Shown: in pieces, positions 1-5,414 of the stretch
How positions within the stretch are numbered: position 1 is the stretch's first letter
Layout: the number at the start of each line of letters is the position of its first letter
Assembly (NCBI GenBank): GCA_030550075.1
Contig: JAUQQB010000205.1
Location: forward strand, 1-5,569
Direction: 5' to 3'
DNA length: 5,569 nt
DNA from: Chloroflexota bacterium
GTDB lineage: Bacteria > Chloroflexota > Anaerolineae > Thermoflexales > Thermoflexaceae
The notes under the pieces: generated by a model
Told to the model about the DNA's origin: nothing
The model's database searches: none
Seen by the model: only the letters and a program-made list of their open reading frames with translations
Position numbers and translations under genes: made by a program

Positions 1-28
1 GTAGGGGCGAGGCATGCCTCGCCCCTAC
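1..28. repeat. Perfect 28-bp palindrome with GTAG/CTAC ends
   Basis: Bases 1-28 are exactly their own reverse complement: a 14-bp arm, GTAGGGGCGAGGCA, followed directly by its inverse. Bases 18-28 (CTCGCCCCTAC) are repeated directly at 29-39, so an extra half-arm follows. The GTAG at the foot and the GGGGC stem recall REP-type palindromes and share GTAGGG with the array at 4883-5324. The window edge falls at base 1, so the element may extend further left. As RNA or single-stranded DNA it would form a very stable hairpin. It could act as a terminator for an unseen upstream gene or be a dispersed REP-like element; the sequence alone does not decide. Confidence 0.8.
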
Positions 29-73
29 CTCGCCCCTACCCGGGCTGCTATCAAAGATGAACGAATAAAGCAT

Positions 74-80
74 AGGAGGG
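74..80 (+). promoter_or_regulatory. Strong Shine-Dalgarno for the OCD-family gene
   Basis: AGGAGGG ends five bases before the ATG at 85. It is close to the ideal anti-16S match and supports that start. No convincing -35/-10 pair is visible between the palindrome and this site. Confidence 0.8.
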
Positions 81-84
81 CTCC

Positions 85-1041
85 ATGGCCTTGCCGTTCT
101 TCACCGCGGAACAGATCCGTCAGGCCCTGCCGATGCGTCGCGCGGTGGAGGCCATGCGCGAGGCGTTCATCGCCTTCAGCGAAGGGCGTGCTCAGATCCC
201 CCAGCGGATTCAGATCCCGATCCCCGAGCGCGAGGGGATCACCCTGATCATGCCCGGCTACATCCCACCCCGCGAACTGGGCCTGAAAGTGGTGTCGGTC
301 TTCCCCCATAACCCGGAGCGCGGCCTCCCGACCATCTCCGCCCTGGTGCTGATGCTGGACCCGGAAACCGGTGCGCCGATGGCCTTGCTGGATGGGGCCT
401 TCCTCACTGCCTGGCGCACCGGAGCCGCCTCCGGGCTGGCCACCGACCTGCTGGCCCGTCCGGATACCGAATCCCTCGCCCTCATCGGCGCGGGGGCCCA
501 GGCCCGCACCCAGCTCCTGGCCGTCTGCGCCGTCCGCCCGATCCGCCGGGTGCGGGTCTACAGTCGAACCCCCGAGCGCGCCCGGAAGCTGATCGAGGAG
601 ATGCGGGGACAGGAGGGAGTTCCGGAGGACATCGCCCTTGCGCCCACCCCGGAGGCCGCGGTCGCCGAAGCGGATGTGGTGTGCACGGCCACGAACTCCT
701 CCACTCCGGTCTTCGACGGTCGATCCCTGCGGCCGGGAACCCATATCAATGCGATTGGGTCCTTCACCCTGCAAATGCGGGAACTGGACGAGGAAACGTT
801 CCGTCGGGCTTCGCGCGTGGTGGTGGATTCCCGGGCGGCGGCCCTGGTGGAGGCGGGTGAGGTCGTCTGGGCGATCCAGCAGGGAATCATCCGGGAACAG
901 GATTTAATCGAGCTGGGGGAAATCGCAACAGGACGCCAGCCCGGACGCCGCAACCCGGAGGAAATCACCCTGTTCAAATCCGTGGGCCTGGCGGTGCAGG
1001 ACCTGGTGGCCGCGCGCTGGGTGCTCGAAGCGAGCAAATGA
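85..1041 (+). CDS. Ornithine cyclodeaminase / mu-crystallin family NAD(P)-binding protein
   Basis: This is a 318-aa cytosolic protein of the OCD/mu-crystallin fold, near the usual family length. Members act on amino acids or cyclic imines with NAD(P): ornithine cyclodeaminase, alanine dehydrogenase, and ketimine or pyrroline-2-carboxylate reductase. The N-terminal substrate domain has Arg41, Lys68 in LGLKVVSVFP, and Arg111 in TAWRTGAASG, which match the substrate-binding and catalytic positions of the family. The Rossmann motif GAGAQA lies at 135-140, TATNSSTPVF at 201-210, and the C-terminal FKSVGLAVQDLVAA at 297-310. The segment after the Rossmann fold reads GSFTLQMREL (225-234). True ornithine cyclodeaminases have GDCPGKTEL-like sequence there with a catalytic Asp, and here it is Ser. 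I therefore doubt ornithine cyclodeaminase activity and favour a ketimine/imino-acid reductase or dehydrogenase; the substrate is unknown. The start is fixed by AGGAGGG five bases upstream. The gene stands alone in the window. Confidence 0.9.
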   Translation: MALPFFTAEQIRQALPMRRAVEAMREAFIAFSEGRAQIPQRIQIPIPEREGITLIMPGYIPPRELGLKVVSVFPHNPERGLPTISALVLMLDPETGAPMALLDGAFLTAWRTGAASGLATDLLARPDTESLALIGAGAQARTQLLAVCAVRPIRRVRVYSRTPERARKLIEEMRGQEGVPEDIALAPTPEAAVAEADVVCTATNSSTPVFDGRSLRPGTHINAIGSFTLQMRELDEETFRRASRVVVDSRAAALVEAGEVVWAIQQGIIREQDLIELGEIATGRQPGRRNPEEITLFKSVGLAVQDLVAARWVLEASK

Positions 1042-1274
1042 TCGGGAAAAATGCGATTCGTCCGGTAAAAAGCCGGGATAGCTGTTGCCTCCGCGGAATC
1101 CTATCCGGAAGCCTCATAGGCGCAAAGCAATCGTGGGTGGCGCTCATGCGGACGCAGCTCCAGTTCGCATAAAATAGAGGCACGAGCGCGGGTCGCCGGA
1201 TGCGTAGCCGCGCATAGCCTGTAAATCACTTGGGGCAACCGATCCACTATCTGCACAGTAAAGGAGGCAGTTCG
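1042..1274 (+). other. Intergenic region between the OCD-family gene and the DUF gene
   Basis: This 233-bp gap holds no credible gene. GGATAG at 1076-1081 is complementary to CTATCC at 1101-1106, and ATGCG at 1200-1204 to CGCAT at 1211-1215, but neither is followed by a T-run, so no terminator can be called. TAAAAT at 1170-1175 is a possible -10 hexamer for the downstream gene, but the best -35 candidates match the consensus poorly. Any promoter here is a weak guess. Confidence 0.4.
1261..1267 (+). promoter_or_regulatory. Shine-Dalgarno that sets the DUF-gene start
   Basis: AAGGAGG lies seven bases before ATG 1275. The open frame continues upstream to a TTG at 1230, but that codon has no ribosome binding site, and the SD itself lies inside the extension. 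The start is therefore taken as 1275. Confidence 0.85.
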
Positions 1275-2300
1275 ATGATAATGTTACGGCCATCGCTGGA
1301 CGAATGGCGCCGGCTCTATCAAGCCGCCAGCGCCTTTAAAGAAGCCGCCCCCTGGGAGTGGATGAGCGAAGCCGACGTCTTTGGCATCCAGGACCCAGAG
1401 AGCGGACAGCTGGGTTATGCAAGCGTCATGGGAATGGCCGGCGAGCATTTCGCTCTGGCCGTTTATCTGGGCTCCGAGGGCCTGGAAGGATTCTGGCGGA
1501 TCCACCGCGAAGGGATACGAGAACTCGAATCTCTCCTTGAGGTGCCCCAGTTGCAGGCGTCCTGGGAGGATCGGCAGGAACTTCGTCGAGAGGACCTGGA
1601 GGTGATCAAAGCGCTAGGGCTTAAATTTCGAGGGCGGAAGGCCTGGCCTATGTTCCGCAGTTACGTACCCGGTTTTCTCCCCTGGTTCCTCACGGCCGAG
1701 GAGGCCCGTTTCCTGACCTTCGCTCTCGAGCAGGCCCTGGATGTCGCTTTGAGGGTGCGGGAGAGCCCGGACCTGCTGAACCCCTTGCGCGAGGGGATTT
1801 ACCTAGTCCGCGTTCCGACGCAACAAGGAGAGGTTCTAACCTGGCGGGATGAATGGCTGACGCCGCCCCCGCCTCAGACACCCCCGCCGCCGACCATCCC
1901 GAAGGCGGACGTGGCAGCCGCACGGCATCTCCCGCGTCGGAATATCCTCTTAGAGGTCGAACTGTTTGCCATGCCAGCCCCGGTTCGGGAGAAGGAAGAC
2001 CCCCGGCCATATTTCCTCTACAATTTGATGGCTGTAGAAGCCCGATCGGGATACATCGTGGGGACAAAGCTTCTGACGCCCAAGCCGTCGCTGGATGCGA
2101 TGTGGGCCCGTGTGCCGGAAGTTTTTCTCCAGATGCTTCATCACCTGAATGGCCTGCCGGCAGGGGTGGCAGTAAGCCGCCAGCGGCTTTACGAGTTCCT
2201 GAAGCCAACGGCCACCGCACTGGGCATCCCGTTGACCAAGACACGGCGGTTGCGGGCGCTGGAACAAGCCAGGAAGGCTTTGGAAGCGTGGATATTATGA
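1275..2300 (+). CDS. Uncharacterised two-domain protein, DUF7309/DUF6930-like
   Basis: This is a 341-aa soluble protein with no signal peptide or membrane segment. The N-terminal half contains WEWMSEADVFGIQDPESG (27-44), then GYASVMGMAGEHFALAVYLG (47-66) and a predicted helical stretch. I associate this pattern with the DUF7309 type, which is sometimes seen beside SEC-C or pRiA4b ORF3-like proteins. A low-complexity proline-rich linker at 197-208 joins it to a C-terminal part, PRPYFLYNLMAVEARSGYIVG (244-263) through PSLDAMWARVPE (271-282) to the end, which resembles the DUF6930 type. The family names come from memory, not a search. No catalytic motif is evident and no function is assigned. 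AAGGAGG seven bases upstream supports the ATG at 1275. Its codons (early ATA and TTA; CTA, GTA) look less strictly GC-biased than those of its neighbours, which may mean low expression or later acquisition. It has no operon partner. Confidence 0.8.
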   Translation: MIMLRPSLDEWRRLYQAASAFKEAAPWEWMSEADVFGIQDPESGQLGYASVMGMAGEHFALAVYLGSEGLEGFWRIHREGIRELESLLEVPQLQASWEDRQELRREDLEVIKALGLKFRGRKAWPMFRSYVPGFLPWFLTAEEARFLTFALEQALDVALRVRESPDLLNPLREGIYLVRVPTQQGEVLTWRDEWLTPPPPQTPPPPTIPKADVAAARHLPRRNILLEVELFAMPAPVREKEDPRPYFLYNLMAVEARSGYIVGTKLLTPKPSLDAMWARVPEVFLQMLHHLNGLPAGVAVSRQRLYEFLKPTATALGIPLTKTRRLRALEQARKALEAWIL

Positions 2301-2319
2301 GCGTAGATTCCATTTTGGT

Positions 2320-2410
2320 TAGGAGTTACACCGTTGGTTTTCTCCTGGGGGTTTTGGGGGGATGGGGCCATTCTACCTCTTCTCGCGAGCCCCGAACTGC
2401 GTAACTCCTA
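2320..2410. repeat. 91-bp segment bounded by perfect 10-bp inverted repeats
   Basis: TAGGAGTTAC at 2320-2329 is the exact reverse complement of GTAACTCCTA at 2401-2410. The 71 bases between them hold no gene. Inside, GGGGC (2364-2368) can pair with GCCCC (2389-2393), so the whole piece can fold as a two-tier hairpin. It also contains three runs of G (2347-2351, 2356-2361, 2364-2367). The layout fits a very small MITE-like element or the fused ends of a deleted insertion sequence. No exact target-site duplication is visible at the flanks (TTTTGGT versus TCGGTAA). Confidence 0.5.
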
Positions 2411-2467
2411 TCGGTAAGTCGCAAGTGAGAGACGCCAGGAGCTATCCTTCCAGGCGCTCGAGGCCGA

Positions 2468-2494
2468 GGGGCCGCCCTGGCGGTCCGCGGCCCC
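2468..2494. other. GC-rich hairpin upstream of the SDR gene
   Basis: GGGGCCGC at 2468-2475 is perfectly complementary to GCGGCCCC at 2487-2494, with an 11-base loop. No T-run follows on the + strand, so it is not a classical intrinsic terminator. It lies about 105 bases before the SDR start and could be a leader structure, a pause site or part of a repeat. The rest of the 2301-2598 gap shows nothing I can identify. Confidence 0.45.
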
Positions 2495-2584
2495 ATCCTC
2501 CATCATGTGGTCCAAAGGGCCGCACCCTCTGCCTCTTCTCCCCGTGCTGCTTCCGCGAACACTGATGATGTAGAAGCGGAGCAT

Positions 2585-2590
2585 GAGGGA
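2585..2590 (+). promoter_or_regulatory. Shine-Dalgarno that sets the SDR start
   Basis: GAGGGA is eight bases before ATG 2599 but only two before the in-frame TTG at 2593. The ATG is therefore the better start. Confidence 0.65.
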
Positions 2591-2598
2591 ATTTGAAT

Positions 2599-3321
2599 AT
2601 GGAGCTTCGCGGGCGGGTTGTGCTGGTGACGGGCGCGGGACGCCGGCTGGGCCGGGCGATCGCCCTTGGCCTGGCCCGGGCCGGTGCCCATGTGGCGGTT
2701 CATTTCCACACGGCCGCCGAGGAAGCGGCCGAGACCATCCGCCGGATCCAGGGGATGGGCGTGGACGCGGAGGCCTTCCCCGCCGATCTGCGGGATCCTT
2801 CTCAGATCCCCTCGCTGATGGAGGCGGTGGCGCGCCGGTTCGGGCGGCTGGATGGTCTGGTGAACGCAGCGGCGATGATGCGGGCCACGCGCTGGCATGA
2901 GCTAACGCCGGAACAGTGGGATGAGATCCTGGCCCTCAACCTGCGGGCACCCATGTTCTGCGCCCAGGCGGCGGCGCGTCATATGGAAGAAGGCGTGATC
3001 ATCAACATCGCCGACGGCTCCGCCCTGAAACCGTGGCCGGATTACCTGGCCCATACGGTCTCCAAATCCGGCCTGGTCGCCCTGACCCGGGCCCTGGCCC
3101 TCGCCCTGGCCCCCCGAATCCGAGTGAACGCCGTGATCCCCGGCCCGATCCTCAAGCCCGTTCACTGGGAAGAGGAACGCTGGGCCCGCCTGGTCCGTCG
3201 CGTGCCCATGGGTCGCGCGGGCATGGCCGAGGAGGTCGCCCACGCCGTGCGCTACCTCATGGAGGCGGATTACGTCACGGGGGCGGTTCTGATCGTGGAT
3301 GGCGGGCACCACCTGCTGTGA
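2599..3321 (+). CDS. SDR family oxidoreductase, pteridine-reductase (PTR1/FolM)-like
   Basis: This is a 240-aa classical-length short-chain dehydrogenase with a single NAD(P)-binding Rossmann domain, predicted cytosolic. The cofactor motif TGAGRRLGRAI (11-21) has Arg in place of the middle Gly, as in pteridine reductases (TGAAKRLGR). ADL follows at 62-64, LVNAAA at 87-92 replaces the usual NNAG, and the active-site Asn is Asn114 in LALNL. IINIADGSAL (134-143) places Asp139 at the catalytic Ser position, again as in PTR1 (Asp181 in Leishmania). In DYLAHTVSK (148-156), Lys156 and Tyr149 match PTR1 Lys198 and Tyr191, but the catalytic Tyr (PTR1 Tyr194) is His152. RVNAVIPGP (175-183) and the C-terminal YVTGAVLIVDGG (225-236) complete the family signature. 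PTR1/FolM enzymes reduce dihydropterins or dihydrofolate with NADPH; the Tyr loss makes that activity uncertain here. The start at 2599 is chosen from the SD spacing. Confidence 0.9.
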   Translation: MELRGRVVLVTGAGRRLGRAIALGLARAGAHVAVHFHTAAEEAAETIRRIQGMGVDAEAFPADLRDPSQIPSLMEAVARRFGRLDGLVNAAAMMRATRWHELTPEQWDEILALNLRAPMFCAQAAARHMEEGVIINIADGSALKPWPDYLAHTVSKSGLVALTRALALALAPRIRVNAVIPGPILKPVHWEEERWARLVRRVPMGRAGMAEEVAHAVRYLMEADYVTGAVLIVDGGHHLL

Positions 3322-3336
3322 GCGTGCGCCCTCCCC

Positions 3337-3345
3337 TGCTATGAT
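3337..3345 (+). promoter_or_regulatory. Candidate extended -10 promoter for selA
   Basis: TGCTATGAT combines the extended TGn element with TATGAT, a 5/6 match to TATAAT. The -35 region, around 3316-3322 over the SDR stop codon, is poor, as extended -10 promoters tolerate. A start near 3352 would give selA a leader of about 140 nt. Inferred from sequence only. Confidence 0.45.
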
Positions 3346-3363
3346 AGGTAGGGATAGCCCCGT

Positions 3364-3439
3364 TGCTCATGGAGTTTTGAGCAGGCCTGCCTCGCCTCCC
3401 GGGCGGGAGCCAGCGGCTGCGATCCAGGGGAGGCCGAGG
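3364..3439 (+). promoter_or_regulatory. Structured selA leader with two stem-loops
   Basis: TGCTCA (3364-3369) pairs perfectly with TGAGCA (3378-3383) around an eight-base loop. Just downstream, CCTCGCCTCCC (3390-3400) pairs with GGGAGGCCGAGG (3428-3439) over eleven base pairs with one bulged C, and AGCC/GGCT (3409-3412, 3416-3419) can form inside the loop. CTCCC/GGGAG (3396-3400, 3405-3409) is a competing fold, so the leader could switch between structures. In E. coli the selAB leader carries a SECIS-like element that SelB binds to control translation. Whether this leader does the same is speculation. Confidence 0.4.
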
Positions 3440-3493
3440 TGCCCCTTCCCGCCTAACCCAGAGAGGAGATCCAGGGATCTGCGTGAGGGATCG

Positions 3494-4870
3494 ATGGATC
3501 CGCGTCGGGCGTTACCCAGTGTGGATCGTCTGTTGAAGGCCGAGGGCGCGGCGCCGCTCCTGGCGGCCTTCGGCCACGACGCCGTCGTCGAAGCGTTCCG
3601 GGAGGTTCTGGTGGAAGCCCGGGCGAGGGCTCAGCAGGGCGAGCCCGCGCCTTCGGAGGCCGCGTTGTTAGAGCAGGCCGCGGCCCGGCTGGCCCGCTGG
3701 CATACCCCCCGCCCGCGCCCGGTCATCAACGCCACCGGGGTGATCCTGCACACGAACCTGGGCCGCGCGCCCCTCTCCGCCGCGGCCCTCGAAGCCATCC
3801 GCGCCGCAGCGGCTTACAGCGACCTGGAGTTCGATTTGGAGAAAGGGGAACGGGGGGAACGCCAGGCTGCGGTGGAGGATCTCCTGCGCCGGCTGACCGG
3901 GGCCGAGGCGGCCCTCGTGGTCAACAACAACGCCGCCGCCGTGCTCCTGGCCCTCACCGTCCTGGCCCGGGGGCGCGGCGTCCTCATCTCCCGCGGGCAG
4001 CTCATCGAGATCGGCGGCGGGTTCCGCATCCCGGAGGTGATGGCCCAGAGCGGCGCGCGCCTCATCGAGGTGGGCACCACGAACCGAACCCACCTGCGGG
4101 ATTACGAGGAGCCGCTCGCCCGGGGAGAGGACATCGCCCTGATCCTCCACGCCCACCACAGTAACTTCCGCATGATCGGTTTCGTGTCCGAGGTTCCCCT
4201 GGCGGACCTGGTGGCCCTGGGAGAGCGCTACGGGATTCCGGTGATGGATGATCTGGGAAGCGGGGCGCTCCTGGACACGGCGGCCTTCGGCCTGGCCCAC
4301 GAGCCGATGGTGCAGGAGAGCGTGGCCGCGGGCGCGGCGGTGGTCTGCTTCAGCGGCGACAAGCTCCTGGGCGGCCCCCAGGCGGGGATCATCGTGGGGA
4401 AACAGGAACTCCTCGCGCGGATGCGGCGGCATCCGCTGGTGCGGGCGCTGCGGCCGGATAAATTGACGCTGGCCGGATTGAGCGCCACGCTGATCCATTA
4501 CCTCAAGGGGGAAGCGACCCGCGAGATCCCGGTCTGGCGGATGATCGCCGCCCCGCTGGCGGATCTGGAGGCCCGGGCTCGGGACTGGGCGGCGCACCTG
4601 CAAGCCGACGGGATCCCCGCGGAGGTCCGACCAGCCCTCTCCACCATCGGCGGCGGAAGCCTTCCCGGGGAGACCCTGCCCAGCGCCGCCCTCGTCCTGC
4701 ATCCACCGGATCCCGAGGTCTTCGCCGCGGCCCTGCGCCGGGCCCATCCCCCGATCATCGCCCGGATCCAGGACGACGCGGTGTGGTTCGATGTCCGCAC
4801 GGTGCTTCCGGACCAGGAGGCCGATTTGCTCCATGGGATCCGACGGGCATGGAGGGCTGTCTGCGGTTAA
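3494..4870 (+). CDS. selA: L-seryl-tRNA(Sec) selenium transferase
   Basis: SelA is a cytosolic PLP enzyme, decameric in bacteria, that converts Ser-tRNA(Sec) to selenocysteyl-tRNA(Sec) with selenophosphate. The 458-aa length matches the family (E. coli 463). The N-terminal tRNA-binding part begins with LPSVDRLL (7-14), like E. coli LPAIDRLL. The hallmark RPVINATGVILHTNLGRAPL spans 75-94, followed by VVNNNAAAVLLAL (142-154), and the PLP lysine is Lys290 in FSGDKLLGGPQAG (286-298). Arg91, Asp289, Lys290, Arg317 and Arg320 sit at a constant offset of +5 from the Aquifex residues Arg86, Asp284, Lys285, Arg312 and Arg315 as I recall them, so the active site looks intact. The ATG has GAGG five bases upstream. 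The open frame runs back to 3299 but overlaps the SDR end and lacks family similarity there. selB, selD and tRNA(Sec) are not in the window. The gene is followed directly by the repeat array and not by a classical terminator. Confidence 0.97.
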   Translation: MDPRRALPSVDRLLKAEGAAPLLAAFGHDAVVEAFREVLVEARARAQQGEPAPSEAALLEQAAARLARWHTPRPRPVINATGVILHTNLGRAPLSAAALEAIRAAAAYSDLEFDLEKGERGERQAAVEDLLRRLTGAEAALVVNNNAAAVLLALTVLARGRGVLISRGQLIEIGGGFRIPEVMAQSGARLIEVGTTNRTHLRDYEEPLARGEDIALILHAHHSNFRMIGFVSEVPLADLVALGERYGIPVMDDLGSGALLDTAAFGLAHEPMVQESVAAGAAVVCFSGDKLLGGPQAGIIVGKQELLARMRRHPLVRALRPDKLTLAGLSATLIHYLKGEATREIPVWRMIAAPLADLEARARDWAAHLQADGIPAEVRPALSTIGGGSLPGETLPSAALVLHPPDPEVFAAALRRAHPPIIARIQDDAVWFDVRTVLPDQEADLLHGIRRAWRAVCG

Positions 4871-4882
4871 CGGGGGTTTTTC

Positions 4883-5324
4883 GTTCGTAGTAGGGCACGT
4901 CAGTGCCCGTCCTCTTGGTGAACGCTTAGACGGGCACTTCGCTTTGCTTCGTGCCCGACTACGAACAAAGGGCTTTTCCCGTTCGTAGTAGGGCACGTCA
5001 GTGCCCGTCGTCTTTTTGGGAACGCTTAGACGGGCACTCCGCTTCGCTCCGTGCCCGACTACGAACAAAGGGCTTTTCCCGTTCGTAGTAGGGCACGTCA
5101 GTGCCCATCCTCTTGGTGAACGCTTAGACGGGCACTCCGCTTCACTCCGTGCCTGACTACGAACAAAGGGCTTTTCCCGTTCGTAGTAGGACACGCGAGT
5201 GCCCGTCCTTTTTGGGAACGCTTAGACGGGCACTCCGCTTCGCTTCGTGCCCTACTACGAACAAAGGGTCTTTCCCGTTCGTAGTAGAGCATGTCAGTGC
5301 CCGTTCCCTTTCTGGAGACGCTTA
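4883..5324. repeat. Tandem array of REPIN-like double-palindrome elements (4.5 copies)
   Basis: Complete units lie at 4883-4966, 4981-5066, 5081-5164 and 5179-5262, with a half unit at 5277-5324. Units are 84-86 bp and repeat every 98-100 bp. Each starts GTTCGTAGTAGGGCAC and ends with its near-exact inverse, GTGCCCGACTACGAAC or GTGCCCTACTACGAAC. Inside is a second inverted pair, GTGCCCGTC and GACGGGCAC, so every unit can form either one long cruciform or two small hairpins (GGGCAC-GTCA-GTGCCC and CGGGCAC...GTGCCCG). The 14-bp linker AAAGGGCTTTTCCC is identical between the first four units and varies slightly (AAAGGGTCTTTCCC) before the half unit. A GTAG/CTAC foot beside a GC stem is typical of REP sequences mobilised by RAYT (TnpA-REP) transposases, and paired inverted REPs are called REPINs. 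No transposase is in the window. The array fills most of the selA-rsmG gap and could serve as a bidirectional transcription barrier. Confidence 0.9.
5277..5324. repeat. Truncated fifth copy of the array element
   Basis: This copy keeps the left inverted end (GTTCGTAGTAG, then a diverged AGCATG), the GTCA loop and GTGCCCGT. It stops after CGCTTA, exactly where the other copies continue into GACGGGCAC. Beyond this point the sequence is unique. It is the most diverged copy in the array and is probably the oldest or decaying edge. Confidence 0.8.
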
Positions 5325-5400
5325 TCCCTCCCCCATCCGTATGAGGATGAAAAAGCCATCAGGAGCGATCTTTCCGCTCGCCTCAAGTCGCCTGTCGAGT

Positions 5401-5406
5401 TATGCT
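5401..5406 (+). promoter_or_regulatory. Possible -10 box for a leaderless rsmG transcript
   Basis: TATGCT (4/6 match to TATAAT) ends eight bases before the rsmG ATG, which would place transcription initiation at or next to that codon. No Shine-Dalgarno is present upstream of the ATG, which is consistent. No good -35 is visible, so this is tentative. Confidence 0.3.
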
Positions 5407-5414
5407 ATTCCCTG

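Noticed and set aside
25..774. 249-aa open frame on the minus strand
   Set aside because: It is the antisense shadow of the OCD-family gene in high-GC DNA, with no recognisable motif and low-complexity Gly/Arg/Gln content.
1071..1106. Intrinsic terminator after the OCD-family gene
   Set aside because: The only stems found are 4-6 bp, the loop is long and no T-run follows.
2347..2367. G-quadruplex
   Set aside because: Only three G-runs of four or more are present. A three-tetrad quadruplex needs four, so at most a weak two-tetrad fold is possible.
3299..3493. 65-residue N-terminal extension of selA
   Set aside because: It overlaps the end of the SDR gene, contains the likely promoter and is not SelA-like. 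The ATG at 3494 gives the normal family length.
3322..3493. tRNA(Sec) (selC) in the selA leader
   Set aside because: Stem-loops are present, but there is no T-loop consensus, no TCA anticodon arm and no CCA-adjacent acceptor pairing.
3668..5194. 508-aa open frame on the minus strand
   Set aside because: It is antisense to selA, and its N-terminal half is just translated array repeats. It has no protein-family features.
4883..5324. CRISPR array
   Set aside because: The long unit (84-86 bp) is doubly palindromic and the short 14-bp linkers are nearly identical. CRISPR spacers are unique and about 30 bp, and no cas gene is present.
4883..5324. Integron attC array
   Set aside because: Units of this size with GTT...AAC ends resemble attC sites at first glance, but the ends read GTTCGTA rather than GTTRRRY, no gene cassettes lie between units and no integrase is seen.
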